Source: Zymomonas sp.
Lineage (GTDB): Bacteria; Pseudomonadota; Alphaproteobacteria; Sphingomonadales; Sphingomonadaceae
Assembly (NCBI GenBank): GCA_027489105.1
Contig: JAIYAJ010000341.1
Span: 1 to 15,726 of the forward strand
Reading direction: 5' to 3'
DNA length: 15,726 bases
The translations under genes and the position numbers were made by a program. Positions within the stretch are counted from its first letter, which is position 1. Every line of letters starts with the position of its first letter. This document shows positions 1 through 6,409 of the stretch, one piece after another. The notes under the pieces are model-generated. The model had not been told where the DNA came from. It searched no databases and was given only the letters and a program-made list of their open reading frames with translations.

Positions 1-1019
1 ACCTCGTCGCGACGTCGCAGTATCGCACGCTGATCGACCGGTTCATCGATGCGCTCAAGCAGGTCGAAGGCGCCTATTCGCTGATCTGCATGACGCCGGA
101 AGGGATGATCGCCTGTCGCGATCCGCTGGGCGTGCGCCCGCTGGTCCTCGGCCGGGTCGGCGATTCCTATATCTTCGCTTCGGAGACGGTTGCGCTCGAC
201 GTCGTCGGCGCCACCTTCCTGCGCTCGGTCGAGCCGGGCGAACTGGTGATCGTGTCCGAACAGGGCATCCGCTCGATCCGCCCGTTCGCGGAAATGCGTC
301 CCCGCCCCTGCATCTTCGAGCATGTCTATTTCTCGCGTCCCGACTCGATCGTCGATGGTTCTTCGGTCTATTCGGTTCGCAAGAGCATCGGCGCGCAGCT
401 CGCGATCGAAAGCCCGATCGACGCCGACCTCGTCGTCCCGGTGCCCGACTCGGGCACGCCGGCTGCGATCGGCTATGCGCAGGAATCGGGGATCCCGTTC
501 GAACTCGGGATCATCCGCTCGCACTATGTCGGCCGCACTTTCATCCAGCCCGGCGATCAGGTCCGCCACCTCGGCGTGAAACTGAAGCACAATGCCAACC
601 GTGCGCTGATCGACGGCAAGCGGCTCGTCCTTATCGACGATTCGATCGTGCGTGGTACGACCAGCGTGAAGATCCTGCAGATGCTGCGCGATGCCGGTGC
701 GCGTGAGGTGCATCTGCGCATCGCCAGCCCGCCGACACGGCACAGCTGCTTCTACGGCGTCGACACGCCGGAACGGGCGAAGCTGCTGGCAGCTCAGATG
801 AACGTCGCCGAGATGGCCTCCTATATCGGCGCGGACAGCCTCGCCTTCCTGTCGATCAACGGCCTGTACAAGGCGCTCGGCGAGCCGTCGCGCGACGACA
901 AGGCACCGACCTATTGCGATGCCTGCTTTACCGGCGACTATCCAACCCATCTCACCGACCACGAGGAAATGACGCCGACCGACCAGCTGGCGCTGAACGG
1001 CGAGCGCGTCGTCGCCTGA
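1..1019 (+). CDS. purF: Amidophosphoribosyltransferase, C-terminal part (5' end outside window)
   Basis: This enzyme makes 5-phosphoribosylamine from PRPP and glutamine, the first committed step of purine synthesis in the cytosol. The reading frame is open from base 3 and runs into the window edge, so the first ATG at 90 is internal: codons before it encode the VEGAYSL segment of the glutaminase domain. About 339 of the usual roughly 490 residues are present. The rest of the Ntn glutaminase domain comes first (RDPLGVRPLVLG), then the phosphoribosyltransferase domain with the PRPP loop IDDSIVRGTTS encoded near 635-665, and the conserved RIASPP and FLSINGL segments. The catalytic N-terminal Cys lies outside the window. 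The gene is followed after 16 bases by a dehydrogenase on the same strand, probably co-transcribed. Identification is very secure. Confidence 0.97.
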   Translation, partial: LVATSQYRTLIDRFIDALKQVEGAYSLICMTPEGMIACRDPLGVRPLVLGRVGDSYIFASETVALDVVGATFLRSVEPGELVIVSEQGIRSIRPFAEMRPRPCIFEHVYFSRPDSIVDGSSVYSVRKSIGAQLAIESPIDADLVVPVPDSGTPAAIGYAQESGIPFELGIIRSHYVGRTFIQPGDQVRHLGVKLKHNANRALIDGKRLVLIDDSIVRGTTSVKILQMLRDAGAREVHLRIASPPTRHSCFYGVDTPERAKLLAAQMNVAEMASYIGADSLAFLSINGLYKALGEPSRDDKAPTYCDACFTGDYPTHLTDHEEMTPTDQLALNGERVVA

Positions 1020-1035
1020 ACCGACGGACATTCGC

Positions 1036-1746
1036 ATGACCAAGCCCCTTTCCGGGAAGACCGCGCTCGTCACGGGCGCTTCGCGCGGCATCGGCGCCGC
1101 AACGGCGCAAGCCCTCGGGGCTGCCGGGGCTCATGTGATTCTGGTCGCACGGACGGCCGGTGGCCTCGAAGAGGTCGAGGAGCGGATCCACAAGGCGGGC
1201 GGCAGCGCCACCATCGCTCCCGTCGACCTGGCCGAAAATGACAGCATCGCCAGGCTGGCCGAAGCCATCGCCGGACGCTGGCCGGTACTCGACATCCTCG
1301 TCCTCAACGCCGCCATGCTGGGCACGCTTGCGCCGGTTGCCGCGATCGACGCTAAGGAGTTTGCCAAGCTGCTGACGCTCAACCTGATGGCACAGCAGCA
1401 GATGATCGCAGCCTTCGATCCGCTGCTGCGCGCCAGCGAAGCGGGCCGCCTGATCGGTGTCACGAGCAGCGTCGGCGCTGCACCACGAGCCTATTGGGGT
1501 GCCTATGGCGCGTCGAAGGCGGCCCTCGACACGCTGCTGCTCGCTTATGGCCTGGAGGTCGCCAACATCAGCCCGGTTCGCGTCGCAATCGTCGATCCGG
1601 GTGCCACCGCGACCGCGATGCGCAGCAAGGCTTTTCCCGGCGAGGACCCGTCGACGCTGAAGAGCCCCGAGACGGTGGCGAAGGCGATCCTGGATCTGGT
1701 CAGCGAGGGTTACGAAACCGGCAAGCGTATCCGCGTAGAAGCCTGA
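1036..1746 (+). CDS. Short-chain dehydrogenase/reductase (SDR)
   Basis: A 236-residue classical SDR, the usual length for the family: a Rossmann-fold NAD(P)-dependent oxidoreductase of the cytosol. Visible motifs are the cofactor loop TGASRGIG at residues 13-20, NAA at 91-93 (the NNAG position), a catalytic Ser at 144 or 145, and YxxxK with Tyr157 and Lys161. Arg residues after the glycine-rich loop make NADP(H) plausible, but this is not proven. The substrate cannot be told from sequence; SDRs act on sugars, steroids, fatty acyl groups and many others. The ATG lies 16 bases after the purF stop with only a weak GGA ribosome site, so translation may be coupled to purF. The link to purine synthesis is positional only. 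A hairpin follows its stop codon. Confidence 0.9.
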   Translation: MTKPLSGKTALVTGASRGIGAATAQALGAAGAHVILVARTAGGLEEVEERIHKAGGSATIAPVDLAENDSIARLAEAIAGRWPVLDILVLNAAMLGTLAPVAAIDAKEFAKLLTLNLMAQQQMIAAFDPLLRASEAGRLIGVTSSVGAAPRAYWGAYGASKAALDTLLLAYGLEVANISPVRVAIVDPGATATAMRSKAFPGEDPSTLKSPETVAKAILDLVSEGYETGKRIRVEA

Positions 1747-1750
1747 GGAC

Positions 1751-1770
1751 GAGGGCGACCGATCGCCCTC
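1751..1770. terminator. Hairpin between convergent SDR and cfa-like genes
   Basis: An 8-bp perfect inverted repeat (GAGGGCGA, 4-base loop CCGA, TCGCCCTC) starts five bases after the SDR stop codon and sits 22 bases from the end of the opposing methyltransferase gene. The stem is GC-rich and placed like a terminator shared by convergent genes. It has no T-run on either side, only a C-rich tail, so intrinsic termination is uncertain and it may serve as an mRNA 3'-end stabiliser. Confidence 0.5.
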
Positions 1771-1791
1771 TCCCCCAGCGATCCGGTAGGT

Positions 1792-3072
1792 TCAGGGTTT
1801 GACCAGCGTCACCTGCACGACGTCGATCCCGCCTCCGGCAAAGCCGCCCTCGCAATACATCAGGTAGAAGCGCCAGAGCTTCACGAAGGCCTCGTCGAAC
1901 CCCTTGGGCAGCGTGCCGGCGGCGACCGCACGATCGAAGCTTTCGCGCCAGCGTCGCAGCGTCTCGGAATAGTGCAGTCCGAAGCGGTGCAGGCTCTCCT
2001 GTTCCCAGCGCAGCCCCGCCTTCTCGGCCGCAGCACGGAAGCGGCTTTCCGAGATCAGCATGCCGCCGGGGAAAATATAGGTCTGAATGAAGTCGGCGTC
2101 GGTCCGGTAGCTCTCGAAGATCGCATCGTCGATGTCGATATACTGGATCGCCGCCCGCCCGCCCGGCTTCAGCGCGCGGGCGATGGCGTCCATATAGGCC
2201 GGCCAATATTCCTCGCCCACGGCTTCGACCATCTCGACACTGGCGACCGCGTCGAACTGGCCGGGAACATCGCGATAGTCGCAGATCTCGAAACGGGCCC
2301 GGTCGGACAGGCCCGCAGCGGCGATGCGCGCATCTGCATAGGCCTTCTGCTCGACCGACAGGGTGATGCCGGTAACGTCTGCGCCATAGCCCGCAGCAGC
2401 GATCTCCGCGAGCCCGCCCCAACCGCAGCCGATTTCGAGCAGGCTTGATCCCGGACGCAGATCGAGGCGGTCGAGCAAAGCCGACACCTTGCGATGCTGG
2501 GCGTCCTCGAGGCTCTCGCTGTCCGAGATCGGATCGGCGAACAGCGCCGATGAATAGCTCATCGTCCGATCAAGCCATTGCTCGTAGAAGTCATTGCCCA
2601 GATCATAATGGAAGGCGATGTTCCTGCGAGCGTTGGCGCGGCTGTTGCGGCGGAACGCATGCAGGACGAGATTGAACAGACGCAGCGGTCCCTGTGCCCG
2701 GCCAAGTTCTCCGAGCGGATGCCGGTTGCGCATGAACAGGTCGAAGATCGGCACCGGATCGGGGCTGGTCCACTCACCCTCGGCCCAGCTGCGATACCAA
2801 CCCACCGAGCCGGTCGTGACCAGGCGAACGAGCGGGCGCCAGGTCTTGAGTTCGACCACGGCCACCGGCCCCGGCTTGCGACCGCCGAGAACGCGGAAAC
2901 TGCCATCCGGCAAAGTTGCCTCTATGGAGCCTTCTTCGAGCCCCCGGTCGATCGTGTCGAGCAATCGCTGAAAGCCCGGCGACAGCAGGCGGGCGAGCCA
3001 GCTGGCGCCCGTGGCGAAACGGCGATCGGCGAGAAGCAGGTGCTGGCCACGCAGCGGCGGTTGGGCATTCAT
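1792..3072 (-). CDS. cfa: Cyclopropane-fatty-acyl-phospholipid synthase-like SAM methyltransferase
   Basis: A 426-residue protein of the CFA synthase / mycolic acid cyclopropane synthase family. Family members transfer a methylene or methyl group from S-adenosylmethionine to unsaturated acyl chains of membrane phospholipids. After a roughly 150-residue N-terminal domain come HYDLGNDFY (155-163), the SAM motif LEIGCGWGG (212-220), a second SAM-contact region ICDYRDV (263-269), the SVEMVEAVG segment (278-286) and YIFPGGML (332-339). The Cys of the MQYSCAYW-type segment of E. coli Cfa (Cys139, a bicarbonate ligand) appears here as Ser in MSYSSALF (171-178). It could therefore be a true cyclopropane synthase or a relative making methyl-branched or otherwise modified acyl chains. 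The gene is separated by 104 bases from the upstream photolyase and may have its own promoter there. Start ATG at 3072 has a weak ribosome site. Confidence 0.88.
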   Translation of the reverse strand: MNAQPPLRGQHLLLADRRFATGASWLARLLSPGFQRLLDTIDRGLEEGSIEATLPDGSFRVLGGRKPGPVAVVELKTWRPLVRLVTTGSVGWYRSWAEGEWTSPDPVPIFDLFMRNRHPLGELGRAQGPLRLFNLVLHAFRRNSRANARRNIAFHYDLGNDFYEQWLDRTMSYSSALFADPISDSESLEDAQHRKVSALLDRLDLRPGSSLLEIGCGWGGLAEIAAAGYGADVTGITLSVEQKAYADARIAAAGLSDRARFEICDYRDVPGQFDAVASVEMVEAVGEEYWPAYMDAIARALKPGGRAAIQYIDIDDAIFESYRTDADFIQTYIFPGGMLISESRFRAAAEKAGLRWEQESLHRFGLHYSETLRRWRESFDRAVAAGTLPKGFDEAFVKLWRFYLMYCEGGFAGGGIDVVQVTLVKP

Positions 3073-3104
3073 TCGAAACTGTCCGTCCTATCCCCAAATC
3101 GGCG

Positions 3105-3140
3105 CGGTCCCATTCCGCTTATATGCAGGCTTACGGTCCC
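3105..3140 (-). promoter_or_regulatory. Directly repeated GGGACCG pair upstream of the cfa-like gene
   Basis: The 104-base gap between photolyase and cfa-like gene contains GGGACCG twice on the minus strand (3140-3134 and 3111-3105), exactly 29 bases apart, ending 33 bases before the cfa start codon. Tandem 7-mers at a near three-turn spacing could be a regulator site. No convincing sigma-70 pair was found here. Chance occurrence in GC-rich DNA cannot be excluded. Confidence 0.22.
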
Positions 3141-3176
3141 GCGAGAGGCTTTGTTGCAGGTGAGCAAGAAATATCG

Positions 3177-4547
3177 TCAGCGTTTCTCCGCTGCGGCAAG
3201 AGCACGGGCCCTGCCCTCCTTGTGCCCGATGATCGGGCGCGGATAGCCGGGCGGCGACAGTCCGGCCTCGAACGGATCGTGGATCGCATCCCCCTTGATC
3301 ATCGCCAGTTCGGGGACCCAGCGCCTGATATAGGCGCCGGCATCGAACTTGGGCGACTGGACGAGCGGCGCCATGATCCGGCCAAAGGGGTTGGAGTCGA
3401 ATCCCGAACCCGCAACCCACTGCCAGTTGACGGCGTTGCTGCCATAATCGGCGTCGAGCAGCGTATCCCAGAACCAGCGCTCGCACTTCTGCCAGTCGAT
3501 CAGCAGATGCTTGATCAGGAAGGACGCCGCGATCATCCGCACCCGATTGTGCATGAACCCCGTCGCCCACAGCTCTCGCATGCCGGCGTCGACGATCGGA
3601 TAGCCGGTCTTCCCCTTGGTCCAGGCTGCGAAATCCTTGTCGGCGGCAGCGCCGGACCGCCATGGAAAGCTCGCGAAGCCCTCGCGCCCAGGTGCATCGC
3701 CATAATCGGGCTGGATATCGATGATGTTCGCGCAGAAGTCGCGCCAGGCGATCTGCCTGAGCCAGGGCTCGGCTGCTGCCCGCGACTGACCTGCCGCCTT
3801 GAACCACAGGGTCGCCGGCGAGATCTCCCCGAAATGCAGGTGCGGAGACAGGCGGGAGACGCCCTCGACCGATGGCATGTCGCGATCATGATCGTAGCGT
3901 TCGAGCGCAGGCAGGAACTGGTCGAGCGCCTTGCGTGCGCCCTTCTCGCCCGGCGTCCAGACCGAGAAACCGCCCGACCAGTCGGGAGCGGTCGGCAGCA
4001 GATTCCATTGCTTCAACGGCTCGCTCGATGCCGATGCACAGGGGGCCTCGAACGCCGTCGGGGGCGGCGACGGCTTGGGCGGCGGCATCTGCTCCTTCAG
4101 CGCCCGCCAGAAGGGCGTGAAGATGCGATAGCGGCCACCCGTTCCGGTCAGTACGCCCTCAGGGGGCGCGAGGCGGCTGCCGTCATGGAGCACAAGATCG
4201 AACTCGCTGCCGACGCGCGCCTCCAGACTCTTCCACCAGGGCTCATAATGGCGAAGGCCATGGATCCGCCGCGCACCCGTCGCCTCGGCGATGTCCCGCA
4301 GATGTTCGAGCGTGTCGCCCGATCGCAGGATGAGCTGGCCGCCGCGCGCAGCGATATCCTCCTGCAGCGCAGTCAGGCTGTGGTGGAGCCACCAGCGCTG
4401 CGCACCGCCCAGGCACCAATGCCCTGCCACCGCATCATCGAGGACATAAACACCCAGCCACGATCCCTTGCGCGTCGCCTCGGCCACGGCCGCCTGATCG
4501 GCAAGCCGCAGGTCCTGACGGAACCAGACGAGCGACGGGGCCGTCAA
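3177..4547 (-). CDS. phrB: Deoxyribodipyrimidine photolyase (cryptochrome/photolyase family)
   Basis: A 456-residue FAD photolyase that would split UV-induced pyrimidine dimers with blue light. The N-terminal antenna domain begins LVWFRQDLRL (6-15). The FAD domain contains RLSPHLHFGEIS (232-243), GKTGYPIVDAGMRELW (312-327), MHNRVRM (332-338) and NWQWVAGSGFDSNPFGRIM (374-392). Asn371 falls where E. coli Asn378 contacts flavin N5, and Trp375 and Trp352 fall at E. coli Trp382 and Trp359 of the electron chain; the outer Trp could not be placed with confidence. FGRIMAP replaces the common FRIFNP, a variation I recall from alphaproteobacterial members. The start is TTG at 4547: it puts LVWFR at the usual distance from the N-terminus, and its TG is part of the TGA stop of the upstream gene, giving TTGA and implying translational coupling. 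Confidence 0.95.
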   Translation of the reverse strand: MTAPSLVWFRQDLRLADQAAVAEATRKGSWLGVYVLDDAVAGHWCLGGAQRWWLHHSLTALQEDIAARGGQLILRSGDTLEHLRDIAEATGARRIHGLRHYEPWWKSLEARVGSEFDLVLHDGSRLAPPEGVLTGTGGRYRIFTPFWRALKEQMPPPKPSPPPTAFEAPCASASSEPLKQWNLLPTAPDWSGGFSVWTPGEKGARKALDQFLPALERYDHDRDMPSVEGVSRLSPHLHFGEISPATLWFKAAGQSRAAAEPWLRQIAWRDFCANIIDIQPDYGDAPGREGFASFPWRSGAAADKDFAAWTKGKTGYPIVDAGMRELWATGFMHNRVRMIAASFLIKHLLIDWQKCERWFWDTLLDADYGSNAVNWQWVAGSGFDSNPFGRIMAPLVQSPKFDAGAYIRRWVPELAMIKGDAIHDPFEAGLSPPGYPRPIIGHKEGRARALAAAEKR

Positions 4548-5017
4548 TTGGCAGGCTTGGCCGGCGCGGTACCGACCGAATTTTGCGGCTTTGCGGGGTT
4601 GATGAGTGCCTGCACCAGCGCGGCGCGGTCGCCTTCGGGCAAAGCGCGCAACAGGGACAGCAAGCGGTCATTCTGGCGGGTGCGCAATTCGCTCTGCAGC
4701 GCCTCTTCCTTGCGAACGATCCCTTCTAGCTTGTCGACGTCGATCGATGCCGCGCCGACGACCTCCAGCTTCTGCTGCTTGAGCTGCGCCAGCTCGGCCT
4801 GGATCTGGCCGGTGCGTGGATCGGCCTCGCCGAACACGCGCGCGGCGATCGCGCGCCCCTCGGGAGACAGGCTGATCTTCCGCGCGCCGGGCACGAGGGG
4901 CAGCGGCGTCGCTGCCGGAGGCTTAGCGGCCGCCTCGACCGCCTTCGGTTTGGCGGGCACAGCCGCCTGCGCAGCGGCAGGCGCCAGTAAGGTGAGCAGC
5001 AGCAGGGCAGGCTTCAT
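4544..5017 (-). CDS. Exported small helical protein of unknown function
   Basis: A 157-residue protein with a clear signal peptide: Lys2, a leucine-rich core and a likely cleavage site after AQA at residue 18. An Ala/Pro-rich linker (19-45) follows, then a charged, Gln/Glu-rich helical region (about 50-140), and a Pro/Ala tail. The opening LSPEGRAIAARVF and the later LLSLLRALPEGDRAALVQAL resemble the overall pattern of periplasmic Spy/CpxP/heavy-metal-sensor proteins, but this is a weak pattern resemblance, not a recognised family. ATG at 5017 is preferred to GTG at 5020 because GAGG (5026-5023) lies five bases before it. The gene follows folE by 21 bases and shares TTGA with the photolyase start, so it belongs to the same transcript. 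Confidence 0.75.
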   Translation of the reverse strand: MKPALLLLTLLAPAAAQAAVPAKPKAVEAAAKPPAATPLPLVPGARKISLSPEGRAIAARVFGEADPRTGQIQAELAQLKQQKLEVVGAASIDVDKLEGIVRKEEALQSELRTRQNDRLLSLLRALPEGDRAALVQALINPAKPQNSVGTAPAKPAN

Positions 5018-5038
5018 CACAACCTCATATGCAGACTA

Positions 5039-5659
5039 TCAGCCGAGCCCCATCAGGCTCAGCACTTCCTTACGGCTGCGATCGTCGTCGCGGAAGACGC
5101 CCATCATGCGGCTCGTCGTCATGCCGACACCGGGCGTCCGCACGCCCCGCGCGGTCATGCAGGCATGGCTGGCCTGGATGACCACCGCGACCCCGGCCGG
5201 TTCGAGATGGTGCCAGATGCAATCGGCCACCTCGGCCGTCAGCCGCTCCTGGATCTGCAGCCGGCGCGCAAAGCCCTGAAGCACGCGCGCCAGCTTGGAG
5301 ATGCCGACCACGCGGTGACGCGGCAGATAAGCGATATGCGCATGGCCGATGATCGGCGCCATGTGATGTTCGCAATGCGACTGGAAGGGGATGTCCTTCA
5401 GCAGCACGATCTCGTCATAGCCCCCGACCTCCTCGAAGGTGCGGCTGAGGTGCAGCGAGGGATCCTCTTCATAGCCCTTGCAATATTCCCGCCATGCCCG
5501 GCCGACCCGCGCCGGCGTGTCGAGCAGGCCCTCGCGATCGGGATCGTCCCCGGCCCAGCGGATCAGTGTGCGAATCGCGTCCTGAACATCCTGCGGCACT
5601 TCGAGCTTCTGCGGCAATGCGTTGCGATCTTCCGGCTCGCGGTCACGAATAGCAGACAT
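5039..5659 (-). CDS. folE: GTP cyclohydrolase I
   Basis: A 206-residue homolog of GTP cyclohydrolase I, which converts GTP to 7,8-dihydroneopterin triphosphate at the head of folate and pterin synthesis in the cytosol. The zinc site is complete: Cys96 and His99 in SHCEHHMAP (94-102), and Cys167 in HACMTARGV (165-173). The catalytic His98 and His165 are also present. RVVGISKLARV (116-126) and GVMTTSRMMGVF-like residues (178-189) match the family. It starts at ATG 5659; an upstream in-frame ATG is followed by TGA two codons later, which fixes the start. The folate product could feed the methenyl-tetrahydrofolate antenna used by many photolyases, and a photolyase gene lies two genes downstream. 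That link is inference; folE is a general housekeeping gene. Confidence 0.97.
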   Translation of the reverse strand: MSAIRDREPEDRNALPQKLEVPQDVQDAIRTLIRWAGDDPDREGLLDTPARVGRAWREYCKGYEEDPSLHLSRTFEEVGGYDEIVLLKDIPFQSHCEHHMAPIIGHAHIAYLPRHRVVGISKLARVLQGFARRLQIQERLTAEVADCIWHHLEPAGVAVVIQASHACMTARGVRTPGVGMTTSRMMGVFRDDDRSRKEVLSLMGLG

Positions 5660-5683
5660 CCTTCATCCCATCTTGTTCGTTTG

Positions 5684-5706
5684 CGGACCAATTACCCCAT
5701 GGTCCG
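5684..5706. promoter_or_regulatory. Inverted repeat between cytochrome b561 and folE
   Basis: A perfect 7-bp inverted repeat, CGGACCA and TGGTCCG separated by nine bases, fills the middle of the 63-base gap between the b561 stop and the folE start. It could be a dyad operator for folE or a weak hairpin attenuating read-through from b561. It has no T-run. The function is unknown. Confidence 0.25.
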
Positions 5707-5722
5707 TACGAATGTAAGCATA

Positions 5723-6298
5723 TTAGCGGGGCCACATCCGTCGAAATTCGGGATGACCGTCAACGAATTGATGCTTCAACGCCCCCGCAATGTGCAGGAT
5801 CAACAGGATAATCAACGCATATCCGCCGATTTCGTGCATCTCTCCCAAAAGGCCATGCAGGCGCTCCTTCGGCTCGTCGGGCATGGCCATGATGAAGGAC
5901 AGGCGCGGCCATTCGAACAGACCGAACAACTTCATCGGGACTTCGGGTGCGGCCTTCCAGGCGCTGTCGTGCATCCATCCGGTCAGCGGCATGAACAGCA
6001 TGATCGCATAGAGCCCGAAATGCGCGACATGGGCGAGCCCCCGTTCCCAGGCCGCCATGCCCGCCGAGAAAGGAGGCGGCTTGTGCCCCAGACGCCACAA
6101 TATCCTCAGCAGGACCAACCCGAGCACCGTTATGCCGATCGACTTGTGGGTGTCGATAGCGAAGCGGATATTTTCCTCGGGGAGCTTTTCGGCAAGAAGG
6201 CCAAGCGCAAGATTGCCGATCATCAGCAGGGCGACGAGCCAGTGGGCGACAATCGCGGGCGTCGTGTAGCGGCCCGCAAGCCCCGGTTCATCCGCCAT
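5723..6298 (-). CDS. Cytochrome b561 family membrane protein
   Basis: A 191-residue inner-membrane dihaem cytochrome of the bacterial b561 (CybB-like) family, which moves electrons between the quinone pool and other carriers; E. coli CybB oxidises superoxide to feed ubiquinone. Four membrane segments can be read: around residues 15-35, 49-66, 86-106 and 155-175. Candidate haem ligands are His19 (VAHWLVALL), His51 in the THKSIG motif, His144 or His155 region histidines near LHGLLGEMHE, and His in LILHIAGALKHQF near the C-terminus. ATG at 6298 has GGGAG (6311-6307) eight bases upstream. It is the first gene of the minus-strand run ending with cfa, 63 bases ahead of folE. A role in oxidative stress would fit its neighbours but is inferred. 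Confidence 0.9.
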   Translation of the reverse strand: MADEPGLAGRYTTPAIVAHWLVALLMIGNLALGLLAEKLPEENIRFAIDTHKSIGITVLGLVLLRILWRLGHKPPPFSAGMAAWERGLAHVAHFGLYAIMLFMPLTGWMHDSAWKAAPEVPMKLFGLFEWPRLSFIMAMPDEPKERLHGLLGEMHEIGGYALIILLILHIAGALKHQFVDGHPEFRRMWPR

Positions 6299-6409
6299 CG
6301 ATCATGCTCCCAAGTTCGTATTGCACCGCAGAAAGGCGACGCCCATAGCGCCCACAACCTGTCTGTCGGTGCATATCGACCCAATGTCGTTTCGGAAACA
6401 ACCCAGCGC
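6299..6409. promoter_or_regulatory. Divergent intergenic region, b561 / glycosyltransferase
   Basis: This 111-base gap separates divergent genes and must hold promoters for both. Toward the glycosyltransferase there is a poor match, TTGCAC with a 17-base spacer to CATAGC; toward b561 nothing convincing was found. No CRP-, FNR- or EcfG-type operator was recognised. Confidence 0.3.

Noticed and set aside
2916..5279. 787-codon plus-strand open frame
   Set aside because: It is antisense to the photolyase, the exported protein and parts of cfa and folE. Its composition is that of a mirrored GC-rich coding frame, with no recognisable domain.
5660..5722. EcfG-type general stress promoter (GGAAC-N16/17-GTT) before folE, b561 or cfa
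   Set aside because: No properly spaced pair was found in these gaps.
5165..6409. Upstream in-frame extension of the glycosyltransferase reading frame by 415 codons
   Set aside because: It runs antisense through folE and cytochrome b561, both certain genes, and shows no family resemblance; the GT2 protein begins naturally at ATG 6410.
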